Below, piece after piece: positions 10,975 to 22,254 of a stretch of DNA of 64,000 nt. This DNA is from Leptoclinus maculatus. Lineage: Eukaryota > Chordata > Actinopteri > Perciformes > Stichaeidae. The stretch covers positions 20,265,485-20,329,484 of the forward strand of contig JAVDOI010000012.1 in assembly GCA_032191485.1 (NCBI GenBank), in the 5' to 3' direction. The notes under the pieces were generated by a model that was not told the DNA's origin, did not search any database, and saw only the letters and a program-made list of their open reading frames with translations. The stretch's first letter is position 1. The number at the start of each line of letters is the position of its first letter. A program made the position numbers and the translations under genes.

Positions 10975-12900
10975 CTACTGAGTGCCATAAAAAGTGACGC
11001 CAAGGGGATGAGAACGTATTAGGATGATAGAGGAGTGGATTTTAAGAGTGGAATGAGTGTGGGTGATAAAATTGAGATTGAAAATGCAGCTGGTATGTGG
11101 TGTGGTATGCCTTAAAAACAATTCCAGCCAGTTAGGCTGAGAGGGTGCAGCGAGCAGGCATTAAGGATGGCTCCGAGGCGTTTGAAAGGTTTTCCAGCGG
11201 TAGAGCTAGTTGAATATTGTGGCTGAAAACGGTGGGACTGGTAAGGGATGAACATCTGATTCAGGGGCCAATAGTCAGAATTTCTGATATGAGAAGCAGG
11301 ACAGTGAGTCAGCGATGCTGTTGTGGTGCCTGGGAAGTTGAGCACCACAACAAACTCGTTACTGGTAGTCAGCCAGTGAGCATGAACTATTCTTGAGTCT
11401 GCGCATGAACTGCATGATGGAAAAGATCAATTTTTATTTATGACTGCTACAACTGCCATGTAACCGGAATGGATGAGTATGGACTTCCTAGACCATTCGT
11501 GCCCCCCAAAGATTGGCAGTTAAGACGATGGCGTACAGCTCATGGAATGCAGAGGAAGCGAGACTTTTAGTTGATCGATCTGAACTCTGAGGGCCAAGTG
11601 AAAGCAAACCCTCTCCCTCCCCAGTAGCCTTCCAAACCCATGGATTATGTGTATGGCATAATGCACATCTGTCTTCTCTGGGATAGTTTGACAGAAGCGG
11701 AATGATGCGTTGTATTATCTCTGAGGGCAAAGAAAGAAATGGAGGCCCTGAGGTTTTCTCTTCGGAAAGAGGAACACTGAGCTCTGACAAAGTTTTTGCG
11801 AGATTGCTTAGCCCGAGGTGAGGATGGAGGAGTGACGACGAGAGAATTTGTGAGAAAGTGAACAAACACTTTATGGGGATGGTTTTGTAGAGCAGTGGCT
11901 ATAGAACATTTAGCTTAACGGGTGTACCGAGGTGCGTTGCTAGTCAGTCTGCAGGTGTGGTTGTGAAATGGGGACATGGCATGGGCACCTCCACAGGGGA
12001 GTAGGTGTGCAGAAAGAGGCAGTTGGAAAGGGAGCAGCCAAGGTGGCAAAAGGAGGGGAAAAGGATAGACTAAAATACAGAAGGAGGCTGAGAAGAGCCA
12101 ACAAGCTTAGCCAGTGGGGCCCCTTGGGCCGCTGGGTGGGGCTCTTGGGTTAGCGTGTTGGCTGTCAGAGGCATGTTTGGAAGAGCAGAGATCTTGTTGA
12201 TTTGTACGGCTGAAGGAAGCGTAGCGAAAGGGATGAAAGGATGTTTGTGCACAGGGATATTGTAAAGCCTGCGAACGCAACTAGGAAAAGAACGACGAAC
12301 TGACCTGAGAAGAATCAGACAAATAGGGAGCGGGAAATGCGACCTGGCCCTCACTAGGTGGGGCTGATGATACTGGTTTTGGCCCGGAAGGAACAATGGC
12401 ATCACATGTGACAATCCTGGGGTGGGTGGCTCTAGCGAGAATGCCGAAAGTTCAGGGTTGCTCTGTTTGTTGTGGCTGTAGTGTTGATGGAAGCTGAGTA
12501 GTGATGGAACAGCCTGGCTTTAATGTCACTGCAGTTGGAGGTGAATGCCTTTCCCTTTTAGAACATGTTGAAGACAGGCCACCTTCTGTCTCTGATGTTG
12601 GGTTTGAATGGTGCTTCCCAATATCTAGAGTGCACCAGATCTGACTTTGTTGACAGTAGCAGGGCCGTGGCTGATCCCTGACCTGCCCACAGCACTAGTT
12701 CAAGCAGCGGCGGGGCCATAACCGCTCTTCCCATCCTGGGACAGTGCCTCATGTTTTGGCCGTTAAGAGGGAGAAGCTAAGCAGCTAGGGCCTCTCAACT
12801 GTGGTCTCCACGATTCAAAGCGCACAGGCGCCATCTACTTCCTGGGGGTTTGGGGCGTGTTGGCACATGTCCGGTGGCGCGAGAACAGGGCCCTCAATCC
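10975..12900 (-). pseudogene. Decayed DIRS/Ngaro-like retrotransposon (RT-RNase H end and start of tyrosine recombinase)
   Basis: Read on the minus strand, 11560 down to 11270 encodes the RNase H part of a tyrosine-recombinase retroelement in broken frames: FHELYAIVLTANLWG, then after a frameshift a SILIHS...MAVVAVINK motif (the expected acidic residue after HS is replaced), then HHNSIADSLS and, past a TGA, LLAPESDVHPLPVPP. That TGA looks like a decayed CGA arginine codon. Downstream, 11150 down to about 10980 resembles the start of the recombinase domain. The compositionally distinct, purine-rich plus strand from 11600 to about 12900 is probably the upstream part of the same element, but I cannot identify motifs in it. 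Multiple stops and frameshifts mean it is dead. Boundaries are approximate; terminal repeats were not found. Confidence 0.6.
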
Positions 12901-13300
12901 GCAAACATGTTGTGGAAAATACTGTGAGTTGCACGGTTCCCAGACTTCACATGTAGCTAATGTCATCTTGTGGCACTTGTACTACAATGAAACAGTTTGA
13001 CTGGGACATTGACACACATACACAGCACTAAAGTAGGACAATAACACTTTTAAATCTATAATCTAGAACAGCAAAGCATTGAAACTAACATGATTATACT
13101 GTTGAATGTATCAATTTAAAGCAGTCCTCAATTATTTAACTCAAACATAGCTTCAACCTGTCATGTAATAAACTACTTCAGTAAGAACTAATAAATATTA
13201 CTGGGACCACTACAGAAAATTGCAGATACTGTCCAGCCATACATCTACAGTCTTCATCATTTAAAGGCGGTAGCTGGTCTCTACTGAGTATTTGAGTTCT
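12900..13300. other. AT-rich spacer, nothing recognised
   Basis: No ORF, repeat or RNA signal that I can support. Confidence 0.4.
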
Positions 13301-13303
13301 TCC

Positions 13304-13555
13304 TCACAGACAGCAGGAGGCAGCAGTTGTTGACCAGTTATCCAAATGAAACACCACAGCAGCTTCCTGCCTGGGAAAAGATGTGTTTCTCACCAGGAGC
13401 TGTTGGACTGTTTGGTTGGAGAGAAACCCGTGAAGTCCTGTGTTATCGGGTGCCACGTGATTCCACACCTCTGATTTCCTCCTGTGTGACGTAGTGTCGG
13501 TCATGGAAGAGAGCAGAGTTACTACAACAAACCCAAAGGCACATTTCGGACCCAT
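13304..13555 (-). CDS. Hypothetical small ORF with possible signal peptide
   Basis: From the ATG whose first base is at about 13555 (minus strand), an ORF of about 83 codons starts MGPKCAFGFVVVTLLSSMTD, a plausible though short signal peptide. It continues through SNQTVQQLLVRNTSF and ends TTAASCCL. A candidate splice donor (CTG|GTGAGA) lies within it at the QQLLV position, so it could instead be a first coding exon. The family is not recognised, and both base composition and length are compatible with chance. Confidence 0.2.
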   Translation of the reverse strand: MGPKCAFGFVVVTLLSSMTDTTSHRRKSEVWNHVAPDNTGLHGFLSNQTVQQLLVRNTSFPRQEAAVVFHLDNWSTTAASCCL

Positions 13556-13599
13556 AGCAGCAGAAAGATTTCCCCTTTTCACATTTGTATAATTTGTCA

Positions 13600-14285
13600 A
13601 TTCAACAAAAAGAAGTGTTACTACTATACAACAACCAATATATTTGAGTTTAATAAGAGATCGTTCTCATTATACTGAAAACACATCTTATTGAACCAAC
13701 CAAATTTAGAATTTCAGAGATTTCAGAATCATAACCACACAAATAGCCTATGAAGTTATTTGATTTTTATTTAGTGTTTTTTTGTTAATCATATTGAACC
13801 TGACACGCTAGATAGTTTGTGACACAGAACCATCCATATTGTTAAAAAAATACTTGGCTGGTGATTGGATGAACCATCTGCCAATCAAATTCATACCAAA
13901 GCCAGTCGAGAGAAGAGTGAAAACATAATTTCTATGCCGTTGTTTGCTCTAAGTCAGTGAAGAAATACTCTCCAGTTCTGGTATAACTGATGCTAATGCA
14001 GCATCTACGCGCACCTCTTCAGGAGCCGAACGAATAGTTGCCTCCCCGGGTCGTCCCGCACACCTAAACCAGGAGGTACTGGCAGCTAAAGCCAAAACAG
14101 CAGGAGCTACCTAAGGGACGCTGATTGGTCTGTGCTCCGGACCAGCGGTGGCACAAACTTATTACTTGAAGCCTGTCGAGATAGATTTCTTTCGTCTGAT
14201 ATGTGATCCGGCGATTATCGCGAGATCTCGTGACATCGCGTTAATCCAGCTGCCGTGCGAGATAAGGTTACCTTTGTGTTCATGA
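13600..14285. other. AT-rich spacer, nothing recognised
   Basis: No window-internal repeat and no motif-bearing ORF. Part of 13990-14130 is more GC-rich but has no recognisable feature. Confidence 0.35.
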
Positions 14286-14289
14286 AAAA

Positions 14290-14650
14290 GACCAACAGAT
14301 GCCCCTCAAACTGTGGGGGTCTGTGTCATTTCTCGTCCAAAGTTTTTTACTTTATTTTGTAATTTCACTCTTTCCTGTATTATTTTTGTGTTTCGTACCT
14401 CTCCTCTTGTTTCAGATCACTTCACTTTGTGTGTTTCCCGCCTTTGTGATTGTCGGCCAGGCCCCTGATTGGATCCACGTGTGTCTAATCCCCTACACTC
14501 CTCCAGTGTATTTAATCCCTGTAGGCCGCTGTCTCTGTGCCAGTTCGTCCTAGTCCTCTGTGTCAAGGGTTCCAGCGAGTACCTCCAGTGTCCATCGAAA
14601 ATAAACGTTCAGAAATCAGCTTGAAACTTTGCTATTGGTAACATCACCCT
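14290..14650 (+). mobile_element. LTR-like fragment
   Basis: It is T-rich, with CCCTGATTGGATCCACGTGT, then GTGTATTTAATCCCTGTAGG (a TATA-like position), then a pyrimidine-rich stretch and AAAATAAACG as poly(A) signal. This order resembles retrotransposon LTRs in fish. I could not find a convincing target duplication or exact TG/CA ends, so the call is tentative. Confidence 0.35.
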
Positions 14651-15063
14651 AAACATGATGGTTACTTTGGTGGCACAAACTAAGAATATAATAAGAGAGA
14701 CGAAATCCACAAACACTGAGCTTTTCTTTTTTTTCCCATTATGAACACATTTTTAACAGAACCAAGGCTCACAATGTTCCATCAACGTGTTTTATATCCT
14801 TGTGAGTCCCATGTCCACACATATTAACAGGAACATGCAGGAAAACAATTATTGTACTATTACTGTACTCTTTGTGTAATATTTGGTGTGTTTCTGTCAT
14901 CTTCTGTCTGGTGGGTAAGAATTTAATCAGTTTCCTCAGCGTATATCGAGAATAAAAAATAGACTTAAAAAATAAAGGCATCCGTCAGAAATGATCTCAT
15001 CTCAGACTGACTTTCAGTTGGTGTCTGTGCTTCAGAGACCTGTATCACCTCCAGGTAAACTCA

Positions 15064-15292
15064 CTACAGAGGAAACTCAAGACAAAAGACATCAATAGCA
15101 TCGCCATATCTCCGTCCGTGCAGTTCTACCTCAGCGGTATTGGCCTTCCCGTTGCCGTGGTAACACCGGGCATAGAGATGTGGTTGTGAGTCAGACGCTA
15201 AAGTAAATGTCCCTGAAACTTGTGAAGGATATTCATCCGGGAGCGGAACTGGCAAAATAATACAGCCAGAACTCTGCTCCAACACAAAACCT
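15064..15292 (-). CDS. Exon-like block of unknown gene (75 codons to stop)
   Basis: On the minus strand a good acceptor (GACCCTTGCCTGCAG) precedes an open stretch beginning GFVLEQSSGC and ending DVFCLEFPL at a TAG (first-listed base 15064). The translated block has a protein-like mixture (LPVPLPDEYPSQVSGTFTLA, LYARCYHGNGK) and is more GC-rich than its surroundings. The adjoining GT microsatellite lies just upstream, in the would-be intron. If real it would be a terminal coding exon of a minus-strand gene whose other exons lie at higher coordinates; I could not identify them or the family. No minus-strand AATAAA was seen just downstream, which weighs against it. Confidence 0.28.
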
Positions 15293-15311
15293 CTGCAGGC
15301 AAGGGTCAGAG

Positions 15312-15378
<67 letters not shown>
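15312..15378. repeat. Long (CA)n microsatellite
   Basis: An uninterrupted CA tract of about 33 units. It produces long valine/cysteine ORFs on the minus strand that are artefacts. Confidence 0.97.
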
Positions 15379-15381
<3 letters not shown>

Positions 15382-15449
15382 GAATGCAGCATGAATATCC
15401 ACCTCCACTTGATGACGATGTCTCTATCTGAACACACACACACACCTCT

Positions 15450-16080
15450 TCTTGTGCACAATCACGGCACTTCAATTATCCTGGCGCTTTCTTTCAGAAA
15501 TGGATCGGAGGATTTTACATGAATTATTGATGTTTAAAACCAATTCTGTATCAAAACATAAGCATTATACTGCTACTCCAACATTTTCAAATCTGATCAT
15601 TTTCATAAATACTTCAGCGCGTTCTCCAGAGCTTCATCACCGGCAAGGGTAGACCCCGGACATGTGGAAGAGGTCGTCCAAATTACGCTCATTCTTCTTT
15701 TGATGCTTTTTCAGTATACTCATTTCCCAACAGGAGAAAAATAATTCTGTAAATTGCACTTGACATGATGTTATTCCCGCTCAGCCACAAGAGGTCAGGG
15801 TTGCATGCTTTACGAGTCCTCACGGTCTCTGTTACTGTAAGTTTCTTACAGTGAGATGCCTTACATTATGTGTAATGGTCAAAAAGAGGATTACTGCAAT
15901 TAAACAGGCTTAATGCATCTCTCTTTTTATTAGATTAGATTCTTAGACGTCTTCCTGCATATGTCAGGGGAGTGAACAGCAAGAATAATGATGGCAGTGA
16001 TTGATTTGCAATCACTTTCCATGGGTCTTCATTGCCTGTATTTACCACTTGTCGTTGTTGTAGCCTACTAAATTCTCCTT
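15450..16080. other. Spacer, nothing recognised
   Basis: No repeat copy or motif-bearing ORF is apparent. Confidence 0.4.
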
Positions 16081-16425
16081 TTTATTTGTTTCCTCAGATG
16101 TTCCTCTTTTACCAGCAGCTTGAAAACTTCTATTTTTTTCGACTTTGTACTTCTACTCCACTACTTTTCAGATGAAAACATTTTTAACATTTGCATCACA
16201 GCTATTTTACTTGACACACTAAGATTTTCTTTTGAGAAAAAAAATCTTATAAAATAGGATGCACTATTATAGATTGAACAGCCCTGCAGTATATGAAATA
16301 GTTGAAATTAGCTCCACGTACAGCAGTTGTATGCTACGTATACATTCATGTATCCGTAATAATAATCTAATAATATTGAGTATTATTGAGTTGAGCATTG
16401 AGTGGTTTTACTTTTTACACTTTAA
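16080..16425 (-). repeat. Interspersed repeat with CTTCTACTCCACTAC and CTTTAAAGT ends (family D)
   Basis: ACTTCTACTCCACTACTTTT followed by an AT-rich core and ending in TTACACTTTAAAGT is the reverse of the widespread fish repeat carrying GTAGTGGAGTAAAGTATAAA and AAGTACTT-type motifs. Related copies occur at 28990-29270 and 58025-58175 in this window. It has no coding content. Confidence 0.5.
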
Positions 16426-16599
16426 AGTGTAACTTCACCCCCAGGTCAGAGCCTAAGTCCACCCGCCGCAGAATTTTGAAAAACGCTAAAAAGAGCTACA
16501 ATAGCTATATGGCATGAGCCACTGAATTTGATAAATTTACAGTTTAACAGACCACAAATGGGACAAGAATCACACCCTGCAGTCTCTCTGTTGGGAGTC

Positions 16600-17050
16600 T
16601 ACTTTGATGGGAGAAGAGCCCGCACAGTATCATGGCGGGTTGTGAAATAGTCACAAAATTCAATGTATTGGTTTCGTATACATGGACAGGAAGCCGTCTT
16701 TACTGTGTCGCTCAGAGCGAAAACACTGCCAATGAAAAGTAATTTAGAATCCATTTTTGTGGTGGACACAAGACTTACACGCATCCACTTGACGATGCAA
16801 CGGTCAGCAATTCAATATTGAGAAAGACCAGTTCAGAAAGTAGGAGGGGAAAGATATGGGTCCAACAAACTTTCAACAGCGAGAGCGTGTTCGACAAGTG
16901 TTGTGGTTTTGTTGCCTAAGTGTAACTTTTGTGGCGGTTTATCTAAACCTAAGTGGTTTTGTTGCAAAAACCTAACTATACGTAGTTCATTTAAGCCCAA
17001 CCTTGATCTTTTTCCGAAACCCAACTTTTGTTTTGTAATGTAATGTCACC
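16600..17050 (+). repeat. R1-related repeat, degraded
   Basis: 16870-17040 contains two copies of the GGTTTTGTTGC...CCTAA block and a TTTAAGCCCAACC block seen in other R1 copies. The preceding 16700-16800 resembles 47610-47700 (ACACTGCCAATGAAAAGTAA against AATGCTGCCAATGGAAAGTC), so the two regions probably share a larger repeat. Confidence 0.4.
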
Positions 17051-17099
17051 CCGAAAAAGAAGTTGTTCGGAGCAACAAGAAAAAAAAACTCAACTCAAA

Positions 17100-17353
17100 T
17101 TCAGCCAGCTCAAACCCTTAAGCCTCCGTCTCCGGAGCGGCCGTCCGCTCTCCTCCCGGCTGTAGTCTCCTGGTAGAGGGGAGCTGGACACCAGCCCACT
17201 GTTCCTCTCATTTCTCTAACCGGTGTGACGTTAACATGAAAACAGGGAGGAATTAGCAGGCTAACGTTAGCTAGCTACTTGCTTTTGTGCTGTGACTGCA
17301 ATGCTACACAGTGGCTACAAAAAAAGCAAAAACGACAGATGCTATGGGTAGAG
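17100..17353 (+). promoter_or_regulatory. GC-rich block, possible promoter and 5' exon of an unknown gene
   Basis: 17130-17230 is clearly more CpG-rich than its surroundings. It leads to a possible donor AGAG|GTGAGC after 17353. Together with the exon-like blocks at 17560-17642 and 20843-21061 this could be the 5' end of a gene upstream of stk35. An ATG at 17344 begins MGR just before the donor. There is no TATA box and no direct evidence for transcription. Confidence 0.25.
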
Positions 17354-17559
17354 GTGAGCAGGGGGTCTGATCAAGACATTTGCAGTGGAGCCAGTTTTAT
17401 TGAAGTTAATGGGGCGAGAAAGGCAACTCCCACAACCCAATCATATCTGTGATGTTTCCCTTTGACCGAAAAATGCTTCCAGACAATTACAAAATAACAC
17501 GTTATGTGATGTTGTTATTATTATTTAATTGTTTGTCTTTGTTTTTGGGCTCTTTCCAG

Positions 17560-17642
17560 CAACTTTACTCAAGATGAACCAGATGAAAGTATTAATGACT
17601 CTGATAATAACTGGTCAGTCTCAATGATATGGCCTGTCAGAG
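17560..17642 (+). CDS. Exon-like block of unknown gene
   Basis: A strong acceptor (TTTGGGCTCTTTCCAG) precedes an 83-nt block that is open in the frame reading NFTQDEPDESINDSDNNWSV and then SMIWPVR, followed by a donor GTAGGC. The acidic, low-hydrophobicity peptide looks protein-like. A second frame is also open for 19 codons after an in-frame ATG, ending at a TGA. The block ends with one base carried over, which fits the alternative acceptor at 20877 of the downstream exon-like block. Family not recognised. Confidence 0.3.
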
Positions 17643-19289
17643 GTAGGCAAATAAAGGACTTCACTTTATGCTACAATGCCTGCAGTTTGCCTCTGATTTA
17701 CATTCATACTTGTCATCCAGCCTAGATTACTAGCTTGCAGGCACACACTGCAGCTCCCTGTCTGTTTCCTTTACACCTTCTGACTAACGATAACAGTTTT
17801 ATCTCCCAATGAATGCAGGACGTCTTGGCAGAGATACTGCTAGCTAACATTAGCTAAACAAAGTGCAAATGCTAATTTAGTACATTGACAAAAAATTACC
17901 ATGAAGGTCCGGATTTATAGAGGCATAACGTTATTAAATAGAAAACAACAATAGAGAGAGAGAGCTAGCTAACGTTAGCCCTCCATATTAACATTCTAAT
18001 CTACACTCTAAATTACATATAGCTACGCACTGCAGTGTTTATTGTTAGTAATCTGTTATTCTCTCTTATATATATATTCTGTAAATAGGTATGTTAATAG
18101 TTTGACGCTGAAGGGTTGACTTTGTACAAAGCGGATGTCGATTTAAATCTGATCAACTTGGATAAAGAATCCCTGAACCCTCCACAGCTGAATGGTTACA
18201 GTGCATGAACAGCAACATCCTTTGTGACATGTCCCAGCCCTCCCTCTCCTCTTGTATTCTGTCTGTATTCTCACTATCAGTACTATTGCTGCTCACTTGC
18301 AGTGTAACCTGATAAAGATATAAGCATTTTATGTCTTTCAACCTTAAACTGAGACGCGACAGACTACAACGTCGTTTTTCAAGTACTGGTCAATTTTGAG
18401 ATTTTTGACTATTTTCTTTCCAAAACAAGTCTTTTCTCAGACTAGTGGAAAGATAAATAATCAAAAATACACATGAAGGTGTTTACTACTTTGTCTATTT
18501 GCATCTGTAGATTTCTTCTAAATTCACCAAAAGTTATCATTAGAAAATGCCTCATTTACATATTTTAAACATAACATTTTAGAAAACTTTTAATACCAAA
18601 AAATATTTTTCTTAATTTAGGAAATCAACTGGGGAAGTTCATGGTGATATCAAAACACATCTTTAAAGGCCGTTTTCTCTAAATCCACTTCAGTAGCACT
18701 TACATCAAACTTTACAGTTTCATTCCTCTCTATATTCTGAAGGTTTTTACAGAGAGGTTTATTTATATATAATTCATAGCTTGATTTATACAACATTTTA
18801 TTACTATAAACATGCAGACAATTTTATGGCTGTTGACAGTATTTTCTGATTCATGGAGGAACACAAAGAGATATCCCAAATCGCCTCTGCAAAAACCCTT
18901 GACTCTATCATGTCAACAAAATGAAACATGAATTTTGAATTTTTCTTCAGGATATTTATGAACACATATTTGATAAGATAATGCCCCATTTGGATATTTA
19001 AATATATAATTTTCGGAAGACTTGTAATAAAAAGAATAATTGTGTTAATGTAAGTAATGAACTGTGGAAGTCGCATGGCGATATAAATTAGTTAAAGGTT
19101 TGACCCTATTCACCTGTAGTGTTTCCCCTTAAAGTGAGTAATAAGTAAACTGCAAGTTTTCTGTGTAAAACCTCAAAACTATCATGTGGTTGCATATTGT
19201 TATTTTTGTGCCAAATAAAGGATTGAAGCTCATACGTTTTGGGACAGTCACATGTGACACTTGATAAATAAAGTGTGAGTATATGCATT

Positions 19290-19580
19290 GCCCTGCAAAG
19301 TGCAGAGTCTATGAAGCTGTGCCCTCAGTCAGATTCCTGCTGATTGCAATGCAGTGGCCTAAGCCTCAGTAAATTCCCCTTTTGATTAGAGCCACAAATA
19401 AAGCTTTTCTGGCCACTGAGCTGTGACAATAGACAGTCTGCTCTCTAAGTCCAGCCAGCCTGGTATGCAGGGCAGTGACTGCCACAATGGGATGGCATAA
19501 CACAAAGGCAGGACTTGTTTTTATCTGACAGTGCTAGGTTTTTAGCCCTGCTAGCAAAGCAAAGGGCCCTCGGGGCTTGT
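19290..19580. other. Unassigned block, less AT-rich than its surroundings
   Basis: A mixed-composition stretch without repeats or ORFs, containing GTGACAATAGACAGTCTGC and similar. It could be a conserved non-coding element, but only cross-species comparison can tell. The flanks (17700-19290) are AT-rich with nothing recognised. Confidence 0.25.
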
Positions 19581-19844
19581 TTGGGTGTAAGGAACAGCGT
19601 GGACTCCAGGGGCCGCTAACAATTCAGAATTTGATCACGTTAGCTTCTCAAATCAGCAAATCCCTGCTAGTCTGTTTTGTAGTTTGCTTTTTTATTTGTG
19701 TACATACAGATGAAAACGGATGTGATTTATACATCGAACCTTCCAAACTAACAAATACAACATGACTTACCAAAGAAAAACGAAATAATTAAATGTGAAG
19801 AAGTTACTAAAAGACGATGGGAGTGAAAGTGTCAGGAACATATT

Positions 19845-20080
19845 TTTATGGATTAACCCACATGTCGTGACGTTACGTTTATAGCTGGCGTTACGTTACA
19901 AGCGTACTTATTTTAAGTCAAATCATATTTTTTTCTAACCATAACCAAGTAGTTTTGTTGCCTAAACCTAACCGCTACTCTTAAACAATGTTATTAACCA
20001 ATGTGTTACAATGTTAATCGCGAACGCTTCACAACATTAACCACACGCCAACCTTTGCAGTGGTGTCGGGGGGCTTCTGC
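19845..20080 (+). repeat. R1 repeat family, partial copy
   Basis: Contains GTGACGTTACG, GTTACGTTACAAG, GTACTTATTTTAAGTC, AACCAAGTAGTTTTGTTGCC, CCTAAACCTAACC and GGTGTCGGGGGG in the family order. It is the clearest example of the TTTGTTGCCTAAACCTAAC block. Confidence 0.6.
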
Positions 20081-20842
20081 CAAATATGTAAAGTAGGGAT
20101 GGGATCACGTTGACGAATCAGTTGATCTCCATTTAAAAAACTGAGAAGATGCTTTTTTTGTCTCTTTCAATGTTGATTCATAACATTCTATGTAGATCGT
20201 ATATTTGTTGATTCTTTGAATTTCTTTAAGAATTTTTTTTTGCGGAACATTAAACATACACAAATTCATTTTTATATGGTCTATATTCTTTTAAATGTAC
20301 TCACGTCATGATGGGGTCTCATCATCGAAAATCCTAATTTTTCTGCAATTTTACTTTTGTGCGCTACGTCAAATAAATTAATGTTGTTGCTCTTTAAGCC
20401 CCTCTTTCATTAAAGTCTTTGATAGCAATATGTTTTTTGAGGCCAGGGCCTCCGTACATGGACAGCAATTCACCTGAGTTTTCTTTAGCTGGTTTGAAAC
20501 TCCATATGTATCGACGACCCCAATTATCAGGATATAAGATGTCCAACCCTGTCAGGAACATTGTAAAACTGGAGCGGACGTTACATTAGACAAGGTTAAA
20601 AAGATCATTAGGGACTTACAGAGTCAGGAAGTCCTCGCGAGGACGGCCTTCCAGCTGATTTGATGTTATTATTCCATAGCCATCACATTTTGCAATCAAC
20701 ATTTACTTCATAGTGATGGGTTAAAGTTACTGCAAATAACTTAAACTGGTTATGAAATTGTCTCAATTTAATACTGATGCCTATATACGACCTAGATAAG
20801 TAAACGAGACCATCAGCGAGAAGATTGGCTATTTCTACACAG

Positions 20843-21131
20843 TTATTCTTAATACTTGACATTGCGACGGACCCAGATCTGGCTGCTGCCTTCAACCTGC
20901 TGGCTGTGCTCCGGCGGGAGGAGGAGGGCTCCTGGCTCGACAGTAGCAGATCCTCCTCCTGCCAGGAGCCTCGCTGCCCTGACGAGTCCAAAGACAAGCT
21001 GGTGGTCGGTAGGGTGTTTCACGTGGTCCAAGAGGGCCTGTGCATTGACTTACACCTGTAAGTCATTGCAGCCAGGTGAAAAGTTATACCACTGAAGGTC
21101 AGCAGGGGATGATAAGTTGCTCTTTAATAAA
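20843..21131 (+). CDS. Possible terminal exon of unknown gene (stop 21059-21061, AATAAA 21126)
   Basis: An AG acceptor at 20842 (after GGCTATTTCTACACAG) or at 20876 precedes a GC-rich open block that reads DPDLAAAFNLLAVLRREEEG, continues through KDKLVVGRVFHVVQEG and ends CIDLHL at TAA 21059-21061. A canonical AATAAA follows at 21126-21131. The contrast with the AT-rich flanks and the closely spaced poly(A) signal support a real last exon. Alternatively CACCT|GTAAGT at 21057 is a strong donor and the block would be internal. Phase links it to the block at 17560-17642 if the 20876 acceptor is used. It lies head-to-tail with stk35. I do not recognise the protein. Confidence 0.33.
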
Positions 21132-21139
21132 CATGTAAC

Positions 21140-21750
21140 CAGTCTAAGTTGGTGAACATGGGGGCTTTAATAGAGGCACAGAATACACTTTTGGCCCCTG
21201 GACTTGCAGGTGTATCTGGGTGTGCCTCTTCGACACATGTGGGATCTCAAATTAGGGAAGGACTCATTACTATTTTATAAATGCAAACATAATTTGTCAT
21301 AGATTTAATGACCATTTAAGATCATTTGTTTTTGTCAATATGCTTATAGTACACATGCATCTGTATGTCCATACTAGGCTATGTCAACAAATATACAATA
21401 TATACAGTGAAGATTATTCCAAGGTGTTAAATGGATAACTTTCAAATACATGTATGCACAAATCAACAACTACATATACAGTATAGATTCCAAATGACAC
21501 AATGAAATAAAAATGTAACCAAGTAAAAATGAAAGTACAGTTTACAAACAGTATAACTACAGACTAGACAAATACAGAATAATTATATATTAAAACAAAT
21601 AAAAACTATTACAACATTTTGGAAAACTTAATCTGTGTTGTTAGACTTTACTGAGATGGCACTCTTAATGGCCTTAGTGTTTGTAAAACCTTGGCTGCCT
21701 TTGTTCCCTAATGCAGTGGTAATATCAAGGAGGGGTCTGCAGCACACTTT
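21140..21750. other. AT-rich intergenic spacer
   Basis: Between the possible terminal exon and the stk35 promoter. No ORF or repeat recognised. Confidence 0.5.
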
Positions 21751-21759
21751 CCCCATGTG

Positions 21760-22254
21760 CGGGTCTCTGCACAAGGTCTACACCTGAACCCGCCCCTCTC
21801 ACTCTGTACAATTTACTCTGATAAGCATTTCAAACCAGAACCCTGTCGTGATAACGGACCCGTATCAGGACTAGCGTCCTATTTCAAAATAACAACAAAA
21901 GTAGCGTGTTCCAAGCACGGTGCTCGCGCTTTCTCCACCCCTTTTCACCAAAAACGGGATCTCCGCGAGCCGTTTCGTCCCCCCGCCAATCACCGCGTGG
22001 CTGCAGAGAACACCACGCCCTCTGTTCTCCGTGTGTACTGTGGGAGCTGGGACATTTTGTCTATGAAGGTGAAGTAGTCCCTACGTTTCGTTACCAACAG
22101 CGACAGAGCTCCACGCTGCTGACAGGCTGGCGTTTAACCTCTCCGAACGTCAACCAGACAGACGTAAGGACGTCAAACTTTATTAGTTTAGAGTTTAAGT
22201 AATGAGAGACAAACACGTCCTCCCTTCATGCTTACTTTCAACAAAGAAGAAGTT
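21760..22254 (+). promoter_or_regulatory. stk35: stk35 promoter / 5' UTR, CpG-rich, TATA-less
   Basis: CpG density rises sharply from about 21850 and stays high through the first coding exon. A CCAAT pentamer lies at 21986-21990 within CCCGCCAATCACCGCG. No TATA box is evident, as is usual for CpG-island promoters. An upstream ATG at 22202 opens a 29-codon reading frame in a different phase that ends at TAA 22289-22291, overlapping the main start. If included in the mRNA it could damp translation. The exact transcription start is not determinable. Confidence 0.55.

Noticed and set aside
14290..14650. Second solo LTR with target duplication
   Set aside because: LTR-like order of signals but no matching flanks or definable TG/CA ends, so kept only as a low-confidence fragment.
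15064..15475. Cys-Val repeat protein on the minus strand
   Set aside because: Translation of the (GT)n strand of a CA microsatellite; only the part beyond the repeat (15064-15292) is considered further.
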